A stretch of DNA of 22,340 nucleotides. It comes from Bacilli bacterium (GTDB lineage: Bacteria > Bacillota_I > Bacilli_A > RF39 > UBA660). The position numbers and the translations under genes were made by a program. The notes beneath the pieces are model-generated. The model saw only the letters and a program-made list of their open reading frames with translations. It did no database searches and was not told the origin of the DNA. Position 1 is the first letter of the stretch. Each line of letters begins with the position of its first letter. The DNA lies in the NCBI GenBank assembly GCA_017550205.1, contig JAFZPS010000009.1, positions 1 to 22,340 on the forward strand. The letters are read 5' to 3'. This document shows, piece by piece, positions 6,520 through 14,273 of the stretch.

Positions 6520-7527
6520 TTACATAGTACTAAGTTTATTTATAGCTTCTTCTATATTACTTACTTTAACTATTTTTATTTTTAAATTATGTTTTTTCTT
6601 ATACTTAATAGCATCTTTATAATTACCATCTGGTACTAAGAATATATCCATCTTTGCCTGAGCTGCACCTAAAATTTTATATTCAACTCCACCTATTTCA
6701 CCAATAGTTCCATCTTTTTCAATAGTACCAGTACCCGCTATCTTTTTACCTTTAGTTAAATCATTTTTTACTAATTGATTATATATTTCTAAAGCAGTAA
6801 TTAATCCTCCAGAAGGTCCTGATTCACCATTTTCAAATTTAATATTTACTTTAGGTTCAGTTACATATTCATCTAATTCTTGTAGTCCTATTCCTAACAT
6901 TAATTTATCTTTATATTTATATATTTTACATTTTAATTCTTTTTCTTTATTATTTCTTAATACTTTTACTAAAGCATAATCATTCTCATTTAAAGTTTGT
7001 ATATACTCTTTATATTTATCAATATTATCATAAGTATTACCATCAATACTTATAATTTGATCACCAATTTTTAATTCAGTTATAAAATCATCAAGTATAG
7101 CTATTACATAAATTTTAGTATCCACCATATCTACACTTTTATTAGCTAATGTATATGCCCAATATGTTGCATTTGAATTAGAATAAGATAAATCTAAATC
7201 ACTTCTAAATTCAATATCATCTATACTTTCATTAACATTATACTTATATAAATTAGCATCTTCTCTTTCCCAAGATGGAATAATATAACTTAATAAATAA
7301 GTAAATACAGTACCTTTTAATTCCTCAACATAACTTATATTAAAACTACCTTTACTCTTATATTTATCTTCAACATTTATACGAGTAGAAACATTACTTG
7401 CTCCTCCACCAATGATAATATAATAATTCAAAGGATAAATGAATATAATAAACAAAAGAAGTAAAAGAATTATAAATTTGTATTCTTCTTTAATAGTATT
7501 AACTATATAAGAAATTACTTTTTTCAT
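6520..7527 (-). CDS. ylbL: PDZ and Lon-like (S16) membrane-anchored serine protease, YlbL type
   Basis: About 335 residues. An N-terminal membrane anchor (residues 17-40) leads to an extracytoplasmic PDZ-like region (about 135-200, with LKIGDQIISIDG) and a C-terminal Lon-type protease domain. The catalytic serine is in GPSGG (Ser239) and the lysine in GGVEYKILGAAQA (Lys284), the spacing of the Ser-Lys dyad of the Lon family. There is no ATPase domain. I start at 7527 because GGGTGAT lies just upstream; four further codons upstream are open but that ATG has no ribosome binding site. B. subtilis YlbL has the same layout and is encoded close to YlbJ, which is also the neighbour here. Confidence 0.88.
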   Translation of the reverse strand: MKKVISYIVNTIKEEYKFIILLLLLFIIFIYPLNYYIIIGGGASNVSTRINVEDKYKSKGSFNISYVEELKGTVFTYLLSYIIPSWEREDANLYKYNVNESIDDIEFRSDLDLSYSNSNATYWAYTLANKSVDMVDTKIYVIAILDDFITELKIGDQIISIDGNTYDNIDKYKEYIQTLNENDYALVKVLRNNKEKELKCKIYKYKDKLMLGIGLQELDEYVTEPKVNIKFENGESGPSGGLITALEIYNQLVKNDLTKGKKIAGTGTIEKDGTIGEIGGVEYKILGAAQAKMDIFLVPDGNYKDAIKYKKKHNLKIKIVKVSNIEEAINKLSTM

Positions 7528-7543
7528 TTTATCACCCATAATA

Positions 7544-7552
7544 ATTATAACA
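7544..7552 (-). promoter_or_regulatory. Extended -10 promoter element for the ylbL-like gene
   Basis: On the minus strand TGTTATAAT, an extended -10 element, lies 16 bases upstream of the chosen start. The -35 position overlaps the start of the divergent ylbJ-like gene and shows only a poor match (TTCATA), so the extended -10 would carry most of the promoter strength. The promoter of the divergent gene must lie in the same short gap or inside the ylbL-like gene; I do not see a good one. Confidence 0.55.
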
Positions 7553-7568
7553 AATAAAAAGGAGAATT

Positions 7569-8447
7569 ATGAAAAAAATATATAAAACTATACTTATACT
7601 TGTCAGTTTAATTATTCTTCTAATTCTATATTTAATAAATTCAGAATACATAATAAAAAGTTTTCTAGAATATAGTAAATTATTTTATACTAAATTATTT
7701 CCTGTCAGTTTAATATTCTTCATATTTTCTACACTATTAATAGAATATAAAATATTAGATATTATTCCCATAAATATAAATAGTATCTATATTTATTTAC
7801 TTAGTCTTATTAGTGGATTTCCTAGTGGAAGTAAGTATATAAGAGAATTATTAGATAATAATTATATTTCTCATGAAGAAGCATCTAGTTTAATATTATT
7901 TAGTCATTTCCCTAATCCATTATTTATATTAGGATCAATCAATTTAATAATTAATAATAAAACTATATGTTTTAAAATACTATTATCTATAATTCTAAGT
8001 AATTTTATAATATTATTATTTACTAAAAAGTATAAGAAAAAACATCATAATACACTTTATCCAAATAATTTTTCTAAAATATTAAAAAAATCAATTTATA
8101 CATCAATTAAAACTATTTTATTAATATATGGTACTAGTATATTCTTTTATTTAATATCATCTATTATTACTAAATATATATCATTTAATCCATATTTATA
8201 TATACTAATATCTGGTATATTTGATTTAACTAAAGGAGTATTCTCTACTAGTATTATTAATAATACAATTATTAAATCTCTATTTATTCTAATATTTATA
8301 TCATTTGGAAGCATATCTATACATATACAAGTAAAAAGTATCCTAGAGGATACTTTACTTTATAAATCATTTATTAAAGGTAGAATAATAGGAACTATTC
8401 TAACTATTATAATTTTTTTATTACTAATAAGTCCAATTAGATGTTGA
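7569..8447 (+). CDS. ylbJ: YlbJ-like multi-pass membrane protein (Gate/nucleoside-recognition type)
   Basis: A 292-residue, very hydrophobic protein with about seven membrane segments. The tell-tale parts are SGFPSGSKYIRELLDN (about residues 81-96) and the following FSHFPNPLFILGSI (about 110-123), which match the glycine-rich and SPLFILG segments of sporulation membrane protein YlbJ. An AAAAAGGAG ribosome binding site precedes the ATG. It is clearly shorter than B. subtilis YlbJ (about 400 residues), so it may be a reduced form. In B. subtilis ylbJ and ylbL are near neighbours, and here they are divergent. Codons are extremely AT-rich. The 3' end overlaps the converging pseudopilin gene by 24 bases. 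A sporulation role is inferred from family only. Confidence 0.72.
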   Translation: MKKIYKTILILVSLIILLILYLINSEYIIKSFLEYSKLFYTKLFPVSLIFFIFSTLLIEYKILDIIPININSIYIYLLSLISGFPSGSKYIRELLDNNYISHEEASSLILFSHFPNPLFILGSINLIINNKTICFKILLSIILSNFIILLFTKKYKKKHHNTLYPNNFSKILKKSIYTSIKTILLIYGTSIFFYLISSIITKYISFNPYLYILISGIFDLTKGVFSTSIINNTIIKSLFILIFISFGSISIHIQVKSILEDTLLYKSFIKGRIIGTILTIIIFLLLISPIRC

Positions 8448-9092
8448 ATCATAACCACTTGAAACATAATCAATTGGGCATACTATATTAATAGCATATC
8501 TAGTAATAAACTCTGGATGATAAAAACCAATATATATTGATAAAACATTATCATCTGTAATATTTATATAAACATTGTTTATACCAAAATCTTGTATCAT
8601 TCTACAATCTGCATGTCTATCAGGAGCATCAGCATCACAAGTTTGTCTAGTTATTCCATTATATCCAGAGTGCCCTACATTAGGTAAATCTCTCTCAATT
8701 AAATCACCAGGTGTTCCATATTTTATCATATAATAATCATCTTCAGTTACAGAACCACCAATATGATATGAACTAGCTGCCTGTAATTGCTCAATAACAA
8801 GTTCACGTTCAGTACCATCTTTTAAATCTAAATAAACAGTATGAATAACTTTTTCTCCACTATTAGTTTTTTCATATCTAGCATGTGTAAGTCCACCCTT
8901 TATAAGATCATTTTGAATATCTTGAGTCAATAAGTTTTTATAATTTATTATTTGTTCTCTATAACCTTCTAAAATCTTTTTTTCATTAAAACTTGATACA
9001 GTAGCATATATAGAAACTGTAATTATTACTATTAATACGAAACATATTAATACTTCAATCGTTGTGATACCTTTATTATTTAACTTTCTCAT
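8424..9092 (-). CDS. Type IV pilin-like protein (pseudopilin 1)
   Basis: A 222-residue protein with a class III signal: a short basic leader (MRKLNNKG), the cut site G8|I9, glutamate at mature position 5, and a hydrophobic helix of about 20 residues (ICFVLIVIITVSIYATV). This is the N-terminal signature of type IV pilins and type II secretion pseudopilins, cut by a PilD/ComC-type peptidase. The remaining 180 residues are an extracytoplasmic domain I do not recognise, with three cysteines (TCDAD, DCRMI, VCPID). Its start overlaps the upstream pseudopilin stop as TAATG, so the two are co-translated. Probably a minor pilin of a pilus, competence-type or secretion machine. Confidence 0.8.
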   Translation of the reverse strand: MRKLNNKGITTIEVLICFVLIVIITVSIYATVSSFNEKKILEGYREQIINYKNLLTQDIQNDLIKGGLTHARYEKTNSGEKVIHTVYLDLKDGTERELVIEQLQAASSYHIGGSVTEDDYYMIKYGTPGDLIERDLPNVGHSGYNGITRQTCDADAPDRHADCRMIQDFGINNVYINITDDNVLSIYIGFYHPEFITRYAINIVCPIDYVSSGYDSTSNWTY

Positions 9093-9808
9093 TAGCGATT
9101 CACCTCGATTGTTGCATATGAATAATAATTATTATTATCCTTTACATTATGGAAAACAGCAATTACTCTATAATTTGCATAATTTAAAGATTCTGCAGCA
9201 TAGTCTGGTAAACTAAAAATATAATCTTGAAAGCCTGAATTAAATATATTTTTTTCTGCTTTTTTAGTACAATTTAATACATCTTTTTCAGTACCTGCAG
9301 TTTCTGATACACATGCATTAATAAAGTTAGTTTTACATGCATCTCCATTACAGCTTTCTTCATATCTTTTCTTTCCTAATTTTACTTCTTGTTTAAACCA
9401 TGTTCTACTAGTATCTCCTGGACTATCTAAACGATATCTTGTAATAAAAATATCACAGCCATTACCATTACCATCACAATTAGATACTTGAAGGTTTTTA
9501 ACTAAATTAATACAAAAGGCTTTTTTCTCATCATCTTCTAAAATATCACTACATTGAAAACGGACATAACCGTTATTTTTTATATCATCTACTTTAGTGT
9601 TTGGAATATTATAAGAAGCATCTTCAATCATTCTTTTTAACCAATAAACAGCATATTTCCCATCAACATTATCATAATGCTCTCTTTTTTCATATTCGCC
9701 AACTAAAGGAAAAAAATTACTGTAAAGCATTCCAAAAATTACCATTAAAAATACAGTAACCACAAGGGTCTCTGCTAATACAAATCCAGAAGAATTAATT
9801 TTTTTCAT
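9092..9808 (-). CDS. Type IV pilin-like protein (pseudopilin 2), cysteine-rich
   Basis: A 238-residue protein with the leader MKKINSSG, cut site G8|F9, glutamate at mature position 5 (FVLAE) and a hydrophobic segment to about residue 30: the class III (type IV pilin) signal. The extracytoplasmic domain holds eight cysteines (about 86, 99, 111, 118, 153, 158, 166 and 180), an even number suggesting disulfides. The upstream gap contains an AAAGGGAAG ribosome binding site. It is divergent from the GspE-type ATPase, 89 bases away, and overlaps pseudopilin 1 by one base. Together they form a two-gene minor pilin operon. Confidence 0.8.
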   Translation of the reverse strand: MKKINSSGFVLAETLVVTVFLMVIFGMLYSNFFPLVGEYEKREHYDNVDGKYAVYWLKRMIEDASYNIPNTKVDDIKNNGYVRFQCSDILEDDEKKAFCINLVKNLQVSNCDGNGNGCDIFITRYRLDSPGDTSRTWFKQEVKLGKKRYEESCNGDACKTNFINACVSETAGTEKDVLNCTKKAEKNIFNSGFQDYIFSLPDYAAESLNYANYRVIAVFHNVKDNNNYYSYATIEVNR

Positions 9809-9825
9809 TTTTAACTTCCCTTTCC

Positions 9826-9854
9826 TTGATATTCTCTCAGAATTATTATATAAT
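9826..9854 (+). promoter_or_regulatory. Promoter of the GspE/PilB-type ATPase gene
   Basis: TTGATA (9826-9831) and TATAAT (9849-9854) with a 17-base spacer, a near-consensus promoter. Transcription should start around 9861, giving a leader of about 37 bases. The gap is shared with the divergent pseudopilin operon, whose own promoter I could not place with confidence. Confidence 0.82.
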
Positions 9855-9897
9855 ATATTTTAGTAAAATACCATAAAAAGTAAACAAAGGGGTTGAA

Positions 9898-11427
9898 ATG
9901 ATGGTCCAATTCGATGTCAAACGTGTCCAAAAAGGGACTGAGAGTTTCATGGTGTCTTTTGATTTTACAAAAACACCAGTTACACAAATAGCAGACTACA
10001 TCATTATTTCTGCAGCTAAACATAATGCATCCGATATTCATTTCGATCCAAGAGAAGATGGAATGATGGTTAGATTCAGAATAGATGGTGATTGTCAAGA
10101 TTATACTTTCGTTCCATTAGCTTATGAAAAAAACTTAACTACAAGACTTAAATTACTTGCAAATATGAATATTACAGAATCTCGTCTTCCACAAGATGGT
10201 GCCATTAAGGGACAATTTGGTGGAATTGATTTAGATATGCGTGTATCTAGTTTACCATTAAATGAAGGTGAAAAAATAGTTATCCGTATCTTAGACTATT
10301 CAAAGAGTCTTGAAGGTGTAGATACTTTAGGATTCCATCCAAAAAACTTAGAAAAAGTTAGAAGAATGATGGAAACACCTAATGGAATTATTCTTACAAC
10401 TGGTGCTACTGGTTCAGGTAAATCTACAACTACATACTCTATTCTACAAGAATTAAATAAACCTGAAACAAATATAATTACTGTTGAAGACCCAATAGAA
10501 ATGAACATTGAAGGTATCAACCAAGTACAAGTAAACTCAGAAATAGGAATGACTTTCGCAGCAGCCTTACGTTCTATCTTACGTCAAGACCCTAATATCA
10601 TACTTATCGGAGAAATTCGTGACTCTGAGACAGCACAAATCGCAGTACGTGCCTCTATCACAGGTCACTTAGTTTTATCTACAATCCACACCAACAATGC
10701 ACTAGCTACTGTTGAACGTTTATTGGATATGGATGTTGAAAGATATTTATTAGCTACAGCTTTATCTGGAATTATTTCTCAAAGACTTGCTAAAACATTA
10801 TGTCCAGACTGTCGTTATCAAAGAGAAACAACAAAATACGAAAAGAAAGTATTTAAAAAATTCATGGGTATGGACGTTGATAAAGTTTGGGATGCTAATC
10901 CAAAAGGTTGTGAACACTGTCGTAATGGATATCGTGGTCGTATAGCTTTCCATGAAGTATTAGAAATTGATGACACTATTAGAGATGCTTTGAATAATGA
11001 AAAATTAGAGAAAAAAGAATTAGCTAAGATGGTTTATTCAGGTAGTACCATAACAATGCTTCAAGATGCTTTAATTAAATGTCTAGAAGGAAAAACATCT
11101 TTTGAAGAAGTATATCGTACAATAGAAATAGAAAATGAAGATGACGACAACTATGAAAATGAAGTAATTAATGAAATAAAACCAAATGCTCCAAAAGAAG
11201 AAATACAAGCAGATCCTAATGATTTATTAGAAATGACTAATGTAGTTTCAGATGTTGTTGTACCTACAGCATTTACTGCAAGTGATTTTGCAGATGCTCC
11301 TGAAACAACACCTGAGCAACAAACTACAACTGAACAACCAACAACTGAAGCACAAACTACACCTGAACCTCAAACAACACCTGCTACATTACCACCAGAA
11401 TTGCCTAGGTTAATAGAAACAGAATAA
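9898..11427 (+). CDS. GspE/PilB/ComGA-type secretion or pilus assembly ATPase
   Basis: A 509-residue cytoplasmic ATPase that would power pilus or pseudopilus assembly. Visible motifs are Walker A GATGSGKST (169-177), the acidic Asp box (EDPIE, about 197-201), Walker B IILIGE (234-239), the His box GHLVLSTIHTN (256-266) and a CPDC...CEHC zinc-binding tetracysteine (302, 305, 338, 341). It begins close to the N2 domain and lacks the long MshEN-type N-terminal region, as in ComGA. An AAAGGGG ribosome binding site supports the start; a second ATG follows directly. Odd feature: about 95 residues after residue 411, first acidic, then rich in Thr, Pro, Gln and Glu (about 468-500), which are not part of the usual fold. 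No platform protein gene follows it. Confidence 0.92.
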   Translation: MMVQFDVKRVQKGTESFMVSFDFTKTPVTQIADYIIISAAKHNASDIHFDPREDGMMVRFRIDGDCQDYTFVPLAYEKNLTTRLKLLANMNITESRLPQDGAIKGQFGGIDLDMRVSSLPLNEGEKIVIRILDYSKSLEGVDTLGFHPKNLEKVRRMMETPNGIILTTGATGSGKSTTTYSILQELNKPETNIITVEDPIEMNIEGINQVQVNSEIGMTFAAALRSILRQDPNIILIGEIRDSETAQIAVRASITGHLVLSTIHTNNALATVERLLDMDVERYLLATALSGIISQRLAKTLCPDCRYQRETTKYEKKVFKKFMGMDVDKVWDANPKGCEHCRNGYRGRIAFHEVLEIDDTIRDALNNEKLEKKELAKMVYSGSTITMLQDALIKCLEGKTSFEEVYRTIEIENEDDDNYENEVINEIKPNAPKEEIQADPNDLLEMTNVVSDVVVPTAFTASDFADAPETTPEQQTTTEQPTTEAQTTPEPQTTPATLPPELPRLIETE

Positions 11428-11434
11428 TTAAAAT

Positions 11435-11463
11435 AAAAAGAACCTTTTAATAAGGTTCTTTTT
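11435..11463. terminator. Bidirectional terminator between the ATPase and tmk genes
   Basis: Perfect 12-bp stem AAAAAGAACCTT / AAGGTTCTTTTT with a 5-base loop. It has A and T runs on both sides and can end transcription from both converging genes. The TAA stop of tmk (11449-11447) lies in the loop. Confidence 0.9.
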
Positions 11464-12118
11464 CTATTACTTTCATTATTTCATCATTTATATCTTCAAT
11501 ACTTCTAAGTTTTCCATCTTTTATACATTTTATAGTATCCCAATTATATAATTCACTTAATTCAACATAGCAAGCTTCTGCATTTTTTAATAATTCTTCA
11601 TCTTTTTCAAGTTCATCAATACTAACTCTACTCTTTTTTAATTCAATAGTATATTCATATGGTACATATAAGAATATTGTCCTATCAGGTTTAGGTAATT
11701 TTAATAACCAATACTCTAACTTATCAATCCATTGATACATATTAAATCTTTCATCTTTATCTTTTATCTTACTACCTCTATAAGCTAAATTAGAAGTAGT
11801 ATATCTATCAAGTATTACATAATACCCTTCCTCTAAATATTTCTCTATTTTAGGCATATTATACTTTCTATCAGCAGCATAATATAAACTAACTACATAA
11901 GGATCTACATTAACTGCTCCTTCAGGAAACCAACAATCTGTTATTTCAGTTTTTCCCTGATAACACCCACCTACTATTTTACCTGTTGGTGTATCATACA
12001 TAGGGAAAGAGAAACTAATACATTTTTTACCCATCTCTTTTAATCTTTTTTCAAGTAATCTAGCCTGTGTTTCCTTTCCAGAACAATCAGTACCTTCAAT
12101 AACAATAATCTTACCCAT
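11447..12118 (-). CDS. tmk: Thymidylate kinase
   Basis: About 223 residues. The P-loop GTDCSGKETQ comes near the N-terminus, followed by the LDRYTTSNLAY segment (about residues 104-114, the DRY-type motif of dTMP kinases). It phosphorylates dTMP to dTDP with ATP. The P-loop has the Cys-Ser pair before GK in place of the more usual Gly-Ala. I start at ATG 12118 (MGKIIVIEG), with AGGTGA 6 bases upstream; a GTG three codons earlier (12127) lies within that ribosome binding site region and is less likely. It is a single-gene unit between two hairpins. Confidence 0.9.
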   Translation of the reverse strand: MGKIIVIEGTDCSGKETQARLLEKRLKEMGKKCISFSFPMYDTPTGKIVGGCYQGKTEITDCWFPEGAVNVDPYVVSLYYAADRKYNMPKIEKYLEEGYYVILDRYTTSNLAYRGSKIKDKDERFNMYQWIDKLEYWLLKLPKPDRTIFLYVPYEYTIELKKSRVSIDELEKDEELLKNAEACYVELSELYNWDTIKCIKDGKLRSIEDINDEIMKVIEKEPY

Positions 12119-12156
12119 ATTATTCACCTATCCTCTATATAATATTATCAAAAAAA

Positions 12157-12182
12157 AATATAAGTGTCTAGACACTTATATT
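12157..12182 (-). terminator. Terminator hairpin after the HD-domain gene
   Basis: A perfect 26-bp palindrome centred on TCTAGA, followed on the minus strand by an unbroken run of T. The TAG stop of the HD-domain gene (12170-12168) is at the centre of the palindrome. Confidence 0.85.
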
Positions 12183-12746
12183 ATTATCATCAAATGGAAC
12201 TAATATGCATTTACGACTAGCTAGAAAATCACACATATGCACAAAGTTTTGATATTTAGTTTTAGGTTTTTCTAATACTTCATTTCCATCATAATCTGTA
12301 GTCCAAGGACCCATATGTGTTTTTATAACATCATTCATGAAATTTGCATCTTCCAAATTTAAACCTATTTCATCTTTATTATCTAATACGAATTTACCCA
12401 TTAGAATTGGATGATCAAATCTAGTATATTTTTCTTGTGGAATACCTAGTTTTAATCCATCATGTACTAATAAACTCATAAGTATTAAATCTTTTTCTCT
12501 ATCAGTATATTTATCTCCAATACATGGATTACTAAGTAATTCATAACCTATTCTCATAGCAGCCTTAGAATGTCTTAATAAACCACCTTTTCCTAAAGCA
12601 TACTCTGGATGATATTTACCAGTAGAACTAGCAGGTTCTTCTAACCAATACTCTGGTAACATATTAATTATATTTAATAAAGCTTCTTGATAATTCTCAT
12701 CTTTAATATAACCTAATTCATCTAAAAATAACTCTTCTCTATCCAT
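12168..12746 (-). CDS. HD-domain phosphohydrolase
   Basis: A 192-residue protein of the HD superfamily. The metal-binding set is visible: His59 (LLRHSKA), His95-Asp96 (LLVHDGLKLG), His112 (FDHP), His144 (IKTHMGPW) and Asp173 (HMCDFLASRK). Such proteins hydrolyse phosphate esters, often of nucleotides or cyclic nucleotides, but the substrate cannot be read from the sequence. The start overlaps the end of hemW by 8 bases and uses a GGAGAG ribosome binding site. It is the last gene of the lepA operon as I read it. Confidence 0.82.
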   Translation of the reverse strand: MDREELFLDELGYIKDENYQEALLNIINMLPEYWLEEPASSTGKYHPEYALGKGGLLRHSKAAMRIGYELLSNPCIGDKYTDREKDLILMSLLVHDGLKLGIPQEKYTRFDHPILMGKFVLDNKDEIGLNLEDANFMNDVIKTHMGPWTTDYDGNEVLEKPKTKYQNFVHMCDFLASRKCILVPFDDNNISV

Positions 12747-13842
12747 AAATCTTTCTCTCCAACATATCTACTATAATACTATTACTAATATACCATTTAT
12801 CTTCAGGAATATAAAGATGATTATTATTAATAATCAATACTCCTAAATTAACTAAATCTTTATAATTATAAACATCTATTAATTCTTTATTATACTTACT
12901 CTTAAACTCATCTAAATCAATTCCACTACTCTTTCTTAAATTAAGTATAACTTCATATTCCATAGTATCATCAATACTTAAATATTCTACTTCTTTAACA
13001 TATTTTTCCATACAATAATTATCTAAACTCCTAGTATTAGAAATTCTCATATTATCTATATAAGAACTAGCTCCTAAACCAAATCCATAATAATTACTAT
13101 TATCCCAATAACATAAATTATGTTTAGAATAATAACCCTCTTTAGAAAAATTACTAATCTCATAATGTTTATATCCATTAGATTTCATACTATCACATAT
13201 ATACTTATACATTTCATAATCTAAGTCTTCTGAAATATTCTTAGTATTATTAATACCTAGTTTAGTATGATCTTCTATTATTAATGAATAAGTAGAAATA
13301 TGTTCTACATCTAAAGAATAAATGTATTCTAAATCTTTTTCTAAGTCTTTAATAGATTCATTAGGTAAAGCATACATTAAATCTACATTTATATTATTAA
13401 AACCTAAGTCTCTACAAATCTTAATAGTATTATTTACTTTATCTAAATCAATATCTCTTTCTAATAATTTTAAATTATCTTTATTAATAGACTCTATACC
13501 AAAACTTAATCTATTAATACCCATCTCTTTATATAATTCTAATTTTTCATATGTTGTATTTTCAAAATTATTCTCTATAGTATATTCACAATCACTACTT
13601 CTTTTCAATATACTTAATATCTTAAATAATCTTTTTAACTGATTTATATTTAAACTACTAGGAGTACCTCCACCTATATATATAGTTTCTAATACTTCAC
13701 CTTTATAAATACTTTTAATTTCTTTTTCTAATGCATCTAAATATTTATCTACAAATTTATCTATCTTATACATCTTACAGAAATCACAGTAAGAACAAAT
13801 CTTATCACAAAATGGTATATGTATATAGCAATTCTTTAACAT
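12739..13842 (-). CDS. hemW: Radical SAM heme chaperone HemW (coproporphyrinogen oxidase-like)
   Basis: A 367-residue radical SAM protein: CDKICSYC (Cys12, 16, 19) with a following Cys22, GGGTPSSL at about 57-64, and the HNLCYWDNSNYYGFGLGASSY segment (in the HNxxYW/GxGAxSY region) typical of the HemN/HemW family. The length and the short N-terminus before the cysteine motif (IHIPFC) fit HemW, which binds and inserts heme rather than oxidising coproporphyrinogen. It follows lepA through one short gene, and lepA-hemW linkage is well known in Firmicutes. Its start overlaps the upstream regulator's end by 7 bases with an AAAGGA ribosome binding site. Confidence 0.88.
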   Translation of the reverse strand: MLKNCYIHIPFCDKICSYCDFCKMYKIDKFVDKYLDALEKEIKSIYKGEVLETIYIGGGTPSSLNINQLKRLFKILSILKRSSDCEYTIENNFENTTYEKLELYKEMGINRLSFGIESINKDNLKLLERDIDLDKVNNTIKICRDLGFNNINVDLMYALPNESIKDLEKDLEYIYSLDVEHISTYSLIIEDHTKLGINNTKNISEDLDYEMYKYICDSMKSNGYKHYEISNFSKEGYYSKHNLCYWDNSNYYGFGLGASSYIDNMRISNTRSLDNYCMEKYVKEVEYLSIDDTMEYEVILNLRKSSGIDLDEFKSKYNKELIDVYNYKDLVNLGVLIINNNHLYIPEDKWYISNSIIVDMLERKIYG

Positions 13843-14267
13843 ATTATATTTCCTTTAGCATTCTTATTTTTATTATTATATTCAGCAACTAAACCAAGTT
13901 GCATCTTAGTATCTTCATCTACAAAATCACTATGTACCATCTCATATATAGTAGATTTAGGAACACCATATATCATAGCAGCTTCTTCATATGTATAAGA
14001 TTCTCTTATAATTCCATTAGCTACTATATTAGCATCTTCTTTAGTATAAGTAGGAGTATTCTTACCTACTTTTCCACCCTTAATTCTACCAGCTTTAAGA
14101 TTACTTTCTTTTTTCTGTAATACTAAATCATTTAATAATTGATTTATTTCTCCTAATTTCTTCAAATGTATTTGAAATGTTTTTCTACTAATACCTAGTT
14201 TTTCAGCTGTTTCACCAACAGTTAAATTATTTCTAATATATTCTCTTGCTTCATCTTCAATTGTCAT
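13836..14267 (-). CDS. SpoIIID-like regulator with two helix-turn-helix repeats
   Basis: A 143-residue protein that I read as two tandem SpoIIID-like domains. The first (residues 8-70) has the helix-turn-helix TVGETAEKLGISRKTFQIHL, then EINQLLNDLV, then a basic GRIKGGKVGK region, in the same order as the SpoIIID motifs (TVRVIA...GVSKSTVHKDL, INPDLANEV, RHLRGG). The second (about 83-135) repeats the pattern: TYEEAAMIYGVPKSTIYEMV then LGLVAEY. SpoIIID itself has one such domain of 93 residues. An AAGGAG site precedes the start, within the end of lepA (6-base gap). It would act in the cytoplasm as a DNA-binding regulator; whether it acts in sporulation is unknown. Confidence 0.6.
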   Translation of the reverse strand: MTIEDEAREYIRNNLTVGETAEKLGISRKTFQIHLKKLGEINQLLNDLVLQKKESNLKAGRIKGGKVGKNTPTYTKEDANIVANGIIRESYTYEEAAMIYGVPKSTIYEMVHSDFVDEDTKMQLGLVAEYNNKNKNAKGNIIC

Positions 14268-14273
14268 AAACTA

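Noticed and set aside
9811..10098. Open frame on the minus strand opposite the 5' part of the ATPase gene
   Set aside because: It lies antisense to the well-supported ATPase coding region and has no ribosome binding site or recognisable motif.
10296..10520. Short minus-strand open frame inside the ATPase gene
   Set aside because: It mirrors the Walker A region on the opposite strand; no start signal and no family match.
13322..13642. Plus-strand open frame opposite hemW
   Set aside because: Low-complexity Ser/Leu/Ile product antisense to a clear gene.
13899..14120. Plus-strand open frame opposite the SpoIIID-like gene
   Set aside because: Antisense shadow with an Ile/Tyr/Ser-rich product and no start signal.
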